Source: JAFNGF01 sp964567045
Lineage (GTDB): Bacteria > Planctomycetota > Phycisphaerae > Sedimentisphaerales > Anaerobacaceae
Assembly (NCBI GenBank): GCA_964567045.1
Contig: CAZMLE010000028.1
Span: forward strand, 1 to 45,163
Direction: 5' to 3'
Length of the DNA stretch: 45,163 nt
Below, in pieces: positions 32,611 through 39,815 of this stretch. Under the pieces are notes generated by a model that did not search any database, was not told the origin of the DNA, and saw only the letters and a program-made list of their open reading frames with translations. Position 1 is the first letter of the stretch; each line of letters begins with the position of its first letter. The position numbers were made by a program, and so were the translations under genes.

Positions 32611-33363
32611 ATGGCGGCAAACAGGCTAAAAATTCTGAACAAAGCCGGGAATAAATCTGCGGCACGCCAGGGATTCTCACTGGCAGAGGTTCTTGCAGCT
32701 CTGATTATAGGCTCTATGGTGCTGGTGGCGGTGCTCAGTATCTATAGCCGGGCTGAGAATTCCGCTGCTGCAGTAACACGTAAGCTCGAAGAGTCCGGCC
32801 TGCCGGGCGAAATCCTACAACGCATCGCAGAGGACCTGGACAGAATAATCGCCTCCGACCCCAGCACGAAAATCACTATCGACAGCACACGCTTCGACCA
32901 GGGCTATCAGACGGCGCAATTGGCGATCCGAAAAACCTTCTTTGACGGCAAAAATCAAGAACAGATATTGGAAGAAATCGTGTGGCAGGCGAGCTATAGC
33001 AGCGACGCCAACTGCTTGACCCTGTACCGAAGCCACAGTGGCATTGCGTTGGAAGATAAGCTACTGGAGGAAAAGAGAGAAAGCTGGGAGAAGGCATATC
33101 CCTTCATACCGATTTGTGCCGGCCTTACCTTTTTCAAAGTTCAGGTCCCCAGAGGCCAGGACTTTCAGGACCGCTGGACAAGTCCCGCTCTGCCGCCCGG
33201 CATTACGGTGACTATCTCTTTCGCCGAGCCTACCCCAACTGTAAGGGGCACGCTGGACGTGCCGGACGAGGCGAAAATTACGCGAACAATGGCCATCGAT
33301 AGAACCAGAAAAATTGGGTTTGAGATCGCGCAGAGCGGGGCCGTAGAAAAACAAGGACCATGA
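32611..33363 (+). CDS. gspJ: T2SS minor pseudopilin, GspJ-like
   Basis: The 250-residue product has a 21-22 residue basic leader and a G-F cleavage site followed by 'SLAEVLAALIIGSMVLVAVL', with Glu at mature position 5. The soluble region ('LPGEILQRIAEDLDRIIAS' and a long beta-rich part) fits GspJ. It starts five bases after gspI and its stop overlaps the gspK start (ATGA). In other systems GspI, GspJ and GspK form the tip complex of the pseudopilus. Identity as J rather than another minor pseudopilin rests mainly on gene order. Confidence 0.82.
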   Translation: MAANRLKILNKAGNKSAARQGFSLAEVLAALIIGSMVLVAVLSIYSRAENSAAAVTRKLEESGLPGEILQRIAEDLDRIIASDPSTKITIDSTRFDQGYQTAQLAIRKTFFDGKNQEQILEEIVWQASYSSDANCLTLYRSHSGIALEDKLLEEKRESWEKAYPFIPICAGLTFFKVQVPRGQDFQDRWTSPALPPGITVTISFAEPTPTVRGTLDVPDEAKITRTMAIDRTRKIGFEIAQSGAVEKQGP

Positions 33364-34664
33364 GCTATTGCTTTGAACAGTCAGGAATTCTTGCCGGGAA
33401 CAAACACTCAGGCATCGTGCTGCTGGTGACGTTGGTGCTATTGGTTGTCCTGGCGACACTGGGCTATACTTTAAGCAGTCGTGTCGCTGCCCAGCGTCAT
33501 CGCGACCAGTACATCATAGACTACAGCCAAGCCCGCTATGGTTGTGACTCGGCACTGAAGTACGCTGTGGCTACACTGGAGGATATCAGTCCGCAATTGA
33601 TTAGCCGTCCGAATGAGCCGGACTTTTCTGATTTATTCGCCCTTAGCCAAGCCGAATACCAGAAACTTTTAGCCCAATGGTCCGCCGAAAAGGCTCTTAA
33701 CATAGAAGATAACCTTACCGGCATCCACCCGACCGATGATAGGAGCAAACTCGGTAAGCTAAAGGATGTCAACGACGTGAACGATGTCAACGATGTTAAT
33801 GACATTACTCTCAGTAAAATGACGGCCACCGGTCTTACTGACGCAAATTCGGTGACGATACCGGGTCCCTACGGTCCTGAGTGGCCGTACGTGACCCAGC
33901 CGGCCGAGTTTGAGATTGGCTCTGCCAAAGTCAGAATTGAAATCGAAGATGAAAATGCAAAATATCCGATCGGCTGGGCACTGGTGACCGACAATCAGGT
34001 GCAGCGCCAGGCGCAGGCAGGATTTGAAATCTTTTGTGAATGGATGGGATTCGACCGCGGCGGTATAGATTCGCTAAAAGTGCAGCTAAAACAAATAGGC
34101 GAAATGAAGACGTTCAAACTCGAATTCGAGCCTGTAAAGACAACTGTAAGCATACCCTCAAGAACAAGCAGAGCAACCCGGATGGCCAGCAAGACCGTAT
34201 CTGCGGCCGACCAGACTGCCAGACAAAATAGCGATTTTGCAAGACTTCTTCACAGCTCACTGATTGATCGCGAGCTGCTTGCCAGACCCTACACAGAAGG
34301 CAGAGACGAATCGGCTCTAAAATACATCGGAATGTGGGCTTCAAGAACGGTCAATATAAATACCGCTCCCCGACACGTATTGGAGGCAGCTTTTGCGTTT
34401 GGCAGTGCTTCAGATGCCCCGGCAATCGCCGCAGAAATCATCCGGCGAAGACGCGTAGAACCATTCACAGACCTGAGTGGTCTGACGCAATCGCTGCCCA
34501 GGTACGCTGATTCGATTAGAAGGTGTGAAAAATTTATCACAACCGCCAGTGATTTTTTTACGATTAAAGTAACAGCGGTCAGCGGAGTAGCAAAGGCATC
34601 TGCGGTCGCGGCCGTAACGAAAGAGCAGGGAAGGCCGAGGGTTGTTGCTGTGATTTCCGGCTGA
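33360..34664 (+). CDS. gspK: T2SS minor pseudopilin GspK
   Basis: The 434-residue protein has a prepilin-like N-terminus ('SGIVLLVTLVLLVVLATLGY') without the usual Glu5, as is normal for GspK. A large soluble domain follows, with 'RYGCDSALKYAVATLED', 'EIEDENAKYPIGWAL' and a helix-hairpin-helix-like 'NINTAPRHVLEAAF' near the C-terminus. GspK caps the pseudopilus tip. A tandem run of Asp-Val-Asn at 33766-33805 lies in a surface loop. The ATG overlaps the gspJ stop by four bases. Confidence 0.92.
   Translation: MSYCFEQSGILAGNKHSGIVLLVTLVLLVVLATLGYTLSSRVAAQRHRDQYIIDYSQARYGCDSALKYAVATLEDISPQLISRPNEPDFSDLFALSQAEYQKLLAQWSAEKALNIEDNLTGIHPTDDRSKLGKLKDVNDVNDVNDVNDITLSKMTATGLTDANSVTIPGPYGPEWPYVTQPAEFEIGSAKVRIEIEDENAKYPIGWALVTDNQVQRQAQAGFEIFCEWMGFDRGGIDSLKVQLKQIGEMKTFKLEFEPVKTTVSIPSRTSRATRMASKTVSAADQTARQNSDFARLLHSSLIDRELLARPYTEGRDESALKYIGMWASRTVNINTAPRHVLEAAFAFGSASDAPAIAAEIIRRRRVEPFTDLSGLTQSLPRYADSIRRCEKFITTASDFFTIKVTAVSGVAKASAVAAVTKEQGRPRVVAVISG
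33766..33804. repeat. nine-base in-frame repeat in gspK (GATGTCAAC)
   Basis: Four near-copies of GATGTCAAC and a partial fifth encode DVN-DVN-DVN-DVN-D. The period is a multiple of three, unlike the heptamer arrays elsewhere in the window, so the reading frame keeps a peptide repeat. Confidence 0.85.
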
Positions 34665-34676
34665 ATGAGTTGGCCA

Positions 34677-34697
34677 GATACAAGATACGAGTGACAA
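34677..34697. repeat. three-unit seven-base array at the gspK-gspL junction
   Basis: Units GATACAA, GATACGA and GTGACAA are contiguous, 20 bases upstream of the gspL start. Short and partly decayed. Confidence 0.5.
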
Positions 34698-34716
34698 ACT
34701 TGGGAGTTTAGTCGAA

Positions 34717-36168
34717 GTGGAACACAGAAACTATCTGGGAATCTATTTGAGCAAAGATAAGGCAAGCGTTGTTTGTCTGAGTCTGGAAGGCCGAGACAAA
34801 AAACTGCACGGCTGCTTTACCATCTCTATCCAAGACAAAGAGCAGCAGAATCCTCATACCCTGGCAGGTCTTATTGCCCGGGGCTGCGCCGACAGAGCTT
34901 TGCAGTTTTCCGAGGCCGCTATCGCTCTGGATTGTGCACTATTTATGCAGCATAACGTGCACAGCGAGCTTAACAACCCAAAACAAATCGCCGCCACCGT
35001 AAGGTTTGACGCCGAAGAGGCACTGGCTATGGATATAACCGACCTGGCGATTGCCTTCCAGATAACCTCCGGTGCTCAGAAAGGCTCGGAGCTGACCGTC
35101 TTTACTGCCCAGCGAAAAATACTCTCGGAGCTTCTTACTTGCCTGCAGAGCAACAATATTGATCCTGTAACCATTGAGCCGGACGTCAGTTGTCTGTCCA
35201 GATTTGTTCGGCAAAATGTATCTTCGCCGGATTCGCAAGAAGGCGGGGCTCTGTTAGGAATTCTTTCTGGCCGGCGCGGCTACTTCATCGCCCCTTCAAA
35301 ATCGCAAAAAGCAGCCGCGGTGCGAACATTTCTGCTCGGCCCGACACAAGACCGAGAGGCCCTTCTGGCAAGACAGACGCTGACAACCGGCGCTCTGGCT
35401 CCGGACGGTCAGCCGATTCGCTGCCTGAAGGTTTTCGACTCAACCGGCTCAGTAGATCACCAGCAGCTTGGAAAGAAGCTGGGCATTCAGGCAAGTAGCG
35501 TTGATCTGCTTGGCTCCGCCGCAGTCGCGCCGCAAGCCCTGGCCGACTGCCCCGACCAGGTGGATTTCGCAATTGCCTACGGAGCGGCTTTAGCTCATCT
35601 GGAAAGGGCAGAAACAGTAGATTTCCGCCAAGACTTTATGCCCTATCAGGGCAAGAAGCTCCGGCTGCAAAAAACGCTGAAGTACCTGAGTGTATCTGTC
35701 ACGCTTCTATTGCTTGCCGTCGGCCTGTACAGCCAGGCGGAACTATTCAAGCAAAACAAATACCGCAGCCAGCTAAGGAGGAACTTGGAGCGCGAGTACG
35801 CGGCTGTTATGTTCGGCAAGAAACCACCAGCCAGAACCAACGTGACAGAAAAACTGGACAGTGAACTAAGACATATCAGGGACGTAAAGAGCGGCCAACT
35901 GAGTGTCACAGGCGAAGAATCGATTGTTTCAAAGCTAGCCCTGGTGCTGGAGGCATTTAATAAGTGCGCGGCGGAAACGAACCTAAACCTCGATGTGCTC
36001 ACGGTCAGCCTGAGAAATGTCACTATCTCAGGCGATACGTCTAGTCGAGCAAACACACTCAAATTCTTTGAAGCAATCAGACAGAGCAAGCTGGACATTG
36101 TAGAACATAGCTACGGACTCAAAGGAGCACGTGATACTTTCAGCGTGACCGTCAAGCCACAAAGGTAG
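34717..36168 (+). CDS. gspL: T2SS assembly protein, GspL/PilM-PilN-like
   Basis: The 483-residue protein has an actin-like cytoplasmic domain (residues 1-310, 'NYLGIYLSKDKASVVCLSLE', 'IEPDVSCLSRFV', 'DFAIAYGAALAHLERAE'), a single transmembrane segment near 325-345 ('LSVSVTLLLLAVGLYS') and a periplasmic PilN/GspL-type domain. This combines the roles of PilM and PilN and recruits the ATPase to the membrane. The start is GTG at 34717 with GGGAG upstream. It lies 52 bases after gspK and 15 before gspM. Confidence 0.85.
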   Translation: MEHRNYLGIYLSKDKASVVCLSLEGRDKKLHGCFTISIQDKEQQNPHTLAGLIARGCADRALQFSEAAIALDCALFMQHNVHSELNNPKQIAATVRFDAEEALAMDITDLAIAFQITSGAQKGSELTVFTAQRKILSELLTCLQSNNIDPVTIEPDVSCLSRFVRQNVSSPDSQEGGALLGILSGRRGYFIAPSKSQKAAAVRTFLLGPTQDREALLARQTLTTGALAPDGQPIRCLKVFDSTGSVDHQQLGKKLGIQASSVDLLGSAAVAPQALADCPDQVDFAIAYGAALAHLERAETVDFRQDFMPYQGKKLRLQKTLKYLSVSVTLLLLAVGLYSQAELFKQNKYRSQLRRNLEREYAAVMFGKKPPARTNVTEKLDSELRHIRDVKSGQLSVTGEESIVSKLALVLEAFNKCAAETNLNLDVLTVSLRNVTISGDTSSRANTLKFFEAIRQSKLDIVEHSYGLKGARDTFSVTVKPQR

Positions 36169-36183
36169 TCGGGAGATCGCCTT

Positions 36184-36690
36184 ATGCTTATGAAGGACAT
36201 ATACAAGAATCCGACACTATACTATATACTTGTTCCCGCTATGGTCGCCTTGTGGCCGCTGCTGGTGTGGGCTGTTTGGCTGCCGAACACGGGAAGAAGC
36301 TGGACTTCTGGGGTCGAACAGTACAACAAGGCGCAAGGCCTAATCGCAGAGATCCTGACCCTTGACCGCGGCCGCTTGGCCCTGGCTGAGGCGGCTGACT
36401 CCAAGGACGAATTTGACTATGCCAGAGTGGTTGCCATGGTGGCTGGCCAATGTAACATACCTGCCGGCAATTACAGCCAGGACTCAGGGGCGGTCATAGA
36501 ATCCAGCGGGCAGAAAAGCCAGAGTGCCAAGGTAGTGCTAAAAGACGTTGACATCGCCAGATTTGCCCGATTCCTCTCCACAATCCAGCTTCGCTGGGCA
36601 AATCTGCAGTGTACGCAGGTCAAACTGACCAAAAAGAAAGGCTTGCCCGATATCTGGGTTGCGGACCTTGATTTCAAGTATTACTACTGA
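36184..36690 (+). CDS. gspM: T2SS inner-membrane protein, GspM/PilO-like
   Basis: The 168-residue bitopic protein has a short cytoplasmic N-terminus, one transmembrane segment ('TLYYILVPAMVALWPLLVWAV') and a periplasmic domain with an alpha/beta pattern ('AKVVLKDVDIARFARFLSTI', 'CTQVKLTKKKGLPDIWVADL') like the ferredoxin-like fold of GspM and PilO. It pairs with the GspL-like protein. A GGGAG Shine-Dalgarno precedes the ATG at 36184; a second ATG two codons later is possible. It is the last gene of the T2SS run. Confidence 0.78.
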   Translation: MLMKDIYKNPTLYYILVPAMVALWPLLVWAVWLPNTGRSWTSGVEQYNKAQGLIAEILTLDRGRLALAEAADSKDEFDYARVVAMVAGQCNIPAGNYSQDSGAVIESSGQKSQSAKVVLKDVDIARFARFLSTIQLRWANLQCTQVKLTKKKGLPDIWVADLDFKYYY

Positions 36691-37098
36691 GAACCAGCTA
36701 ACCGCAAGGCTGGCAGAGCCAATGTTGGGATTCCAACCCACTGGTCCAAAGGAATGTGGGTATCACTACATATAGTATATTGCCTAACTTGCCTATATCG
36801 ACTTCGGCAGCGGTTCCGGTTTAAGCTTCAGGTATTCAGGCGGCTTATTGCGGGCACAGTTTTCAATACTGGCAGGCTGAATTTGGCGCCCAAGTTGAAG
36901 CATCTAAAGCCCTTGTGCTTGGTCGGACAAGTGTGAAAGTTTTCTAAAGTTTTGCAGCCATTTCTGTCGATATCAGTACTGCAAGTTTGTTTCAGGCCTC
37001 GAAAGGGATTTTGGGGGCATACAATATATAGTGGTTGCAGGGCTTCAAGCGAAAATATGGATTATTTCGTTTGGATCAGGTCCAGCAAGGTAGCTCAG
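36691..37098. other. non-coding region after the T2SS genes
   Basis: This 408-base stretch holds inverted repeats at its start (CCAGC...GCTGG near 36696-36711, and a second around 36719-36744) that could stop T2SS transcription, although no T-run follows. A copy of the TATCAGTACTG motif lies at 36971. I see no convincing promoter or gene. Confidence 0.55.
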
Positions 37099-37377
37099 AT
37101 GCGAGACTTTGATTTCACCAGCTTCTGGGAGCATGAGCAGCAGAGCGATTGTCTGAGCGAGGACTTGGCTGCAGAGAATGACCTAACCATGGAGCAAATA
37201 CTTGAAAACCTCAATGCGACGCCCCTCGGGCAGGTGCTGAAGAACATTGCCTCGCTGCCGGAAATCCGCCAGCAGAAAATCCTTAACGTCCGCCAGCAGC
37301 TTACCGAAGGCAAATATAACCTGAATGAGCGATTGGAAATTGCTCTGGATAGGGTCCTCGAGGACCTTACCACTTAA
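37099..37377 (+). CDS. FlgM-like anti-sigma factor
   Basis: The 92-residue protein ends in 'PEIRQQKILNVRQQLTEGKY' followed by 'NLNERLEIALDRVLEDL', the C-terminal signature of FlgM, which binds and inhibits the flagellar sigma factor 28. The N-terminal half is acidic and probably disordered. No other flagellar gene is in view, so the partner could be a sigma-28-type factor used elsewhere. The ATG at 37099 has an AAGG upstream; an in-frame ATG at 37057 is a less likely alternative. It converges on spoVG with eight bases between the stops. Confidence in the family is moderate because the match is confined to one helix pair. Confidence 0.65.
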   Translation: MRDFDFTSFWEHEQQSDCLSEDLAAENDLTMEQILENLNATPLGQVLKNIASLPEIRQQKILNVRQQLTEGKYNLNERLEIALDRVLEDLTT

Positions 37378-37385
37378 ACAGACTA

Positions 37386-37823
37386 CTAAACTACTTCCGG
37401 GATATCATCGTCCGGTTCATCCATTTCTACGGGCTTGTAGCCTGGCTGCTTGGATTTTTCCACCTCCTGCTTGTAGGCCGCGAGAACTCTTTCCTGAATT
37501 CTTTGCCTGCACTCCGCATTGATCGGATGAGCGATGTCCGCGTGCAGTTTCATTCTGCCTTTGAAATCTTTTCTGGCTCGGTTGTCGGGAAGTGCCGCTC
37601 CGCAATTATTACAGAACTTAGCTCTAAGGTGATTTTTGCCTCCGCACTTTTCGCAATGGTCGCTCATTTTTCTCGAAGGCATAGCTACGAAAAGAGCGCT
37701 GCCACCCTGGATTATTTTGATGTCTCGCACCACAAACTCATTATCCATGGTAATTGAGCAAAAGGCTTTCAACCTGTCATCCTTGTTGCTTATCAATTTG
37801 ACTCTGACCTCGCTGATTTTCAT
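37386..37823 (-). CDS. spoVG: SpoVG-family RNA/DNA-binding regulator with inserted zinc ribbon
   Basis: The 145-residue protein has the SpoVG core: 'MKISEVRVKLISNKDDRLKA' at the start, 'TMDNEFVVRDIKIIQGGSALFVAMPSR' over two strands, then 'DIAHPINAECRQRIQERVL'. In ordinary SpoVG the AMPS motif runs almost directly into the D-I-A-H-P-I motif. Here about 40 residues are inserted that carry a Cys4 zinc ribbon (Cys57, Cys60, Cys71, Cys74). SpoVG binds nucleic acid and affects division and virulence genes in Firmicutes and spirochaetes. It follows ispE by 22 bases, an order also seen in Bacillus-type genomes. GAGG precedes the ATG at 37823. Confidence 0.93.
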   Translation of the reverse strand: MKISEVRVKLISNKDDRLKAFCSITMDNEFVVRDIKIIQGGSALFVAMPSRKMSDHCEKCGGKNHLRAKFCNNCGAALPDNRARKDFKGRMKLHADIAHPINAECRQRIQERVLAAYKQEVEKSKQPGYKPVEMDEPDDDIPEVV

Positions 37824-37845
37824 TTTCTTTGCCTCGCCATAAAGT

Positions 37846-38766
37846 TCACCATCTATTGTTACTCACGATAATGCTTTTGCAGCCGACGTCTTCTTTGAGT
37901 TTGCGAGTGTATGCTGTGGCTGTTTGCCGATCGCAATCGGGGAGAAGGCGAAACATAACTGTACCACTACCGCTAAGGCACACAGGCCCGATACCTGACG
38001 ATTCAACCTTCGCTTTAAGTTCAGCCAGCTCTTTCAACAAGCTGAAACAACTTGTCTGGAGCATATTTGCGCACATTTTCGAGGCTAAATCAATCCTGTT
38101 TTTTTTGATATATTCGTTTATTCGTCTTCTAAGCCTTTGGTACAGTGCCGGGTCGTGCCGGTAATTGGCGTAAACTGTTTCTGTAGAAATAGTTACATCT
38201 GGTAGTATTAAAAGAGCCAGAAAGTCGAAACTTTGGTCCAATTTTTTAATTTTTTCGCCCTTTCCGCTGCATAGTGCCATCGGCCCATCCAGAAAGAAAG
38301 CCACATCGCTGCCTAACTGCGCCGCCAGGTCCGCAAGCCGACTGGGGGCCAATCGCAAGTTAAAGTATTTATTCAGCCCTATAAGAGTGGCCGCTGCATC
38401 ACTGCTGGCTGAGCCCAGCCCAGTGCCGGCAGGAATATTCTTTGTCAGCGTAATCTTGATGTCTGCTCGCTGGCCGCAACTTTTCATCAGCAGTTCGGCT
38501 GCCCGATAGACCAGGTTTTCCGCTCCGGCTGGCGACCACTGTGGACCTTCGCAGATAAGTTCCAGGCCCGCTTTTGGATTTGGCTCGATGAGGATTTCAT
38601 CATACCACGTGACTTTGGCCATTATGGTTTGGATTTCGTGAAAACCGTCAGGGCGTTTGCCCGCTACGAGCAGCGACAGGTTTATCTTCGCCGGTGCCCG
38701 CACCAATAGGCCGTTGCCAACAGACTCGAATTGTTCGCCACAAGTTGTTTGCTGTCCGTTGTTCAT
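37846..38766 (-). CDS. ispE: 4-diphosphocytidyl-2-C-methyl-D-erythritol kinase
   Basis: IspE phosphorylates CDP-methylerythritol in the MEP isoprenoid pathway. The GHMP-kinase motifs are 'VRAPAKINLSLLVAGKRPDG' near the N-terminus, the ATP loop PAGTGLGSASSDAA at residues 112-125 and 'CLSGSGTVMF' near the C-terminus. The 306-residue length includes an N-terminal extension of about 20 residues encoded by a heptamer array. The ATG at 38766 lies inside that array, only about six bases from the predicted transcription start, so translation may instead begin at the GTG at 38703. It is followed by spoVG. Confidence 0.93.
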   Translation of the reverse strand: MNNGQQTTCGEQFESVGNGLLVRAPAKINLSLLVAGKRPDGFHEIQTIMAKVTWYDEILIEPNPKAGLELICEGPQWSPAGAENLVYRAAELLMKSCGQRADIKITLTKNIPAGTGLGSASSDAAATLIGLNKYFNLRLAPSRLADLAAQLGSDVAFFLDGPMALCSGKGEKIKKLDQSFDFLALLILPDVTISTETVYANYRHDPALYQRLRRRINEYIKKNRIDLASKMCANMLQTSCFSLLKELAELKAKVESSGIGPVCLSGSGTVMFRLLPDCDRQTATAYTRKLKEDVGCKSIIVSNNRW

Positions 38767-38773
38767 TGTTGGT
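38732..38773. repeat. seven-base array over the ispE start (TGTTnnn)
   Basis: Units TGTTCGC, CACAAGT, TGTTTGC, TGTCCGT, TGTTCAT and TGTTGGT keep a seven-base register. The ispE ATG is inside the fifth unit. Confidence 0.7.
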
Positions 38774-38801
38774 TGACATTATATCGCGCTATGCATATTC
38801 T
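38773..38801 (+). promoter_or_regulatory. promoter for the DUF3800 gene
   Basis: Consensus TTGACA (38773-38778), a 17-base spacer and TATTCT (38796-38801). The predicted start near 38808 excludes the upstream in-frame ATG at 38791 and supports the ATG at 38839. Confidence 0.7.
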
Positions 38802-38807
38802 GGACAC
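38779..38807 (-). promoter_or_regulatory. predicted ispE promoter
   Basis: On the minus strand a perfect TATAAT (38784-38779) lies 17 bases from a weak TGTCCA (38807-38802). Its -10 abuts the -35 of the opposite promoter, so the two would compete. Confidence 0.45.
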
Positions 38808-38838
38808 GAAAAGGGATTCTGTAACAAAAGAACCAAGT

Positions 38839-39654
38839 ATGACTGAATCAAAAGTTGGAGTATCAAAGAGAAGGTTGTATCGAGTCTATATTGATGAGTC
38901 AGGAGACCATACTTATCGTTCCATTGAGAGGCCTGACAAACGATATCTCGGGCTTACCGGTTGCATAATTGAAGCAGAGTATTATAGAACCACATTTCAC
39001 CCAGCCTTAGAGGCACTTAAACAAAAGCATTTCCCTCATGATCCTGATGAGCCGGTAGTGCTTCATAGAGAGGACATCCTCAATAGAAAAGGGCCTTTCT
39101 GGCGGCTGAGGGATGAAAATGCTCGAATGGCGTTTGATCGAGATTTGCTGAGATTCTTTGAGGACCAAGAATATATTTTGATCACGGTGGTCATTGATAA
39201 GAAGGGGCATGTTGAACGGTATGGAGAAGCTGCATTTCACCCTTATCACTATTGTCTTACAACAATTCTTGAGAGGTACTGTGGATTCTTGGACTTACTC
39301 AACGCTAGTGGGGATGTTATGGGTGAGAGCCGTGGTACTAAAGAAGACAAGGAACTGATGACAGCTTATAACAGAGTATATGATGGGGGGACACAATTTC
39401 GTCCTACTCGCTTCTTTCAGAAAGTTTTGCCCTCTCATAAGTTGAAAATAAAACCCAAGATAGCGAATATTGCTGGTCTCCAAATCGCGGACCTTTTAGC
39501 TCATCCTAGCAAACAAGAGATCTTGTTTCATGAAAGACGGATCGAGAAACTTGGCACGTTTGCCGGGCAGATTTGTCATGCTATAGGGAATAAGTACAAC
39601 AGAGAGGTTTATAAGAACAGAATTGAAGGATACGGCAAGATATTCCTAAAATGA
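38839..39654 (+). CDS. DUF3800-domain protein
   Basis: The 271-residue protein has the DUF3800 hallmarks 'RVYIDESGDH' near the N-terminus and 'NIAGLQIADLLAHPS' near the C-terminus. A conserved pattern of acidic residues suggests a metal-dependent nuclease-like (RNase H-like) fold. Members are common in mobile and defence islands, but the role is unknown. Codon use is more A+T-rich than in the neighbours, which suggests acquisition. A consensus promoter and a bidirectional terminator make it a self-contained unit. The ATG at 38839 is chosen because the promoter would start transcription after the other in-frame ATG. Confidence 0.83.
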   Translation: MTESKVGVSKRRLYRVYIDESGDHTYRSIERPDKRYLGLTGCIIEAEYYRTTFHPALEALKQKHFPHDPDEPVVLHREDILNRKGPFWRLRDENARMAFDRDLLRFFEDQEYILITVVIDKKGHVERYGEAAFHPYHYCLTTILERYCGFLDLLNASGDVMGESRGTKEDKELMTAYNRVYDGGTQFRPTRFFQKVLPSHKLKIKPKIANIAGLQIADLLAHPSKQEILFHERRIEKLGTFAGQICHAIGNKYNREVYKNRIEGYGKIFLK

Positions 39655-39681
39655 AAAAGCCCTTTTGTTGAAGGGCTTTTT
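39654..39681. terminator. rho-independent terminator after the DUF3800 gene
   Basis: A stem of 11 bp (AAAAAGCCCTT / AAGGGCTTTTT, six-base loop) ends in T's on the plus strand and begins with A's, so it can work in both directions. It starts at the last base of the stop codon. Confidence 0.88.
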
Positions 39682-39764
39682 CACGCTGGCCCTACACGGG
39701 CCATCCACCTGCGATTAACGCATTAACTAAATTATTGCCTATATACGAAGAAAGTCAAGAAAAA

Positions 39765-39792
39765 TTGCAGCGTATTTTAGAAGAATTATAGA
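39765..39792 (+). promoter_or_regulatory. predicted promoter for the pentapeptide-channel gene
   Basis: TTGCAG (39765-39770), a 16-base spacer and TATAGA (39787-39792), leaving a short leader before the ATG at 39816. Confidence 0.55.
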
Positions 39793-39815
39793 CCTTTACG
39801 AAAGATATAAGATTT

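Noticed and set aside
36881..36901. Possible sigma-54 promoter (TGGCGC-N5-TTGAAG)
   Set aside because: The -12 element lacks the required GC and there is no gene at the right distance.
36754..36936. 60-codon frame in the gap after gspM
   Set aside because: No Shine-Dalgarno, no motif, and unusual composition; treated as non-coding.
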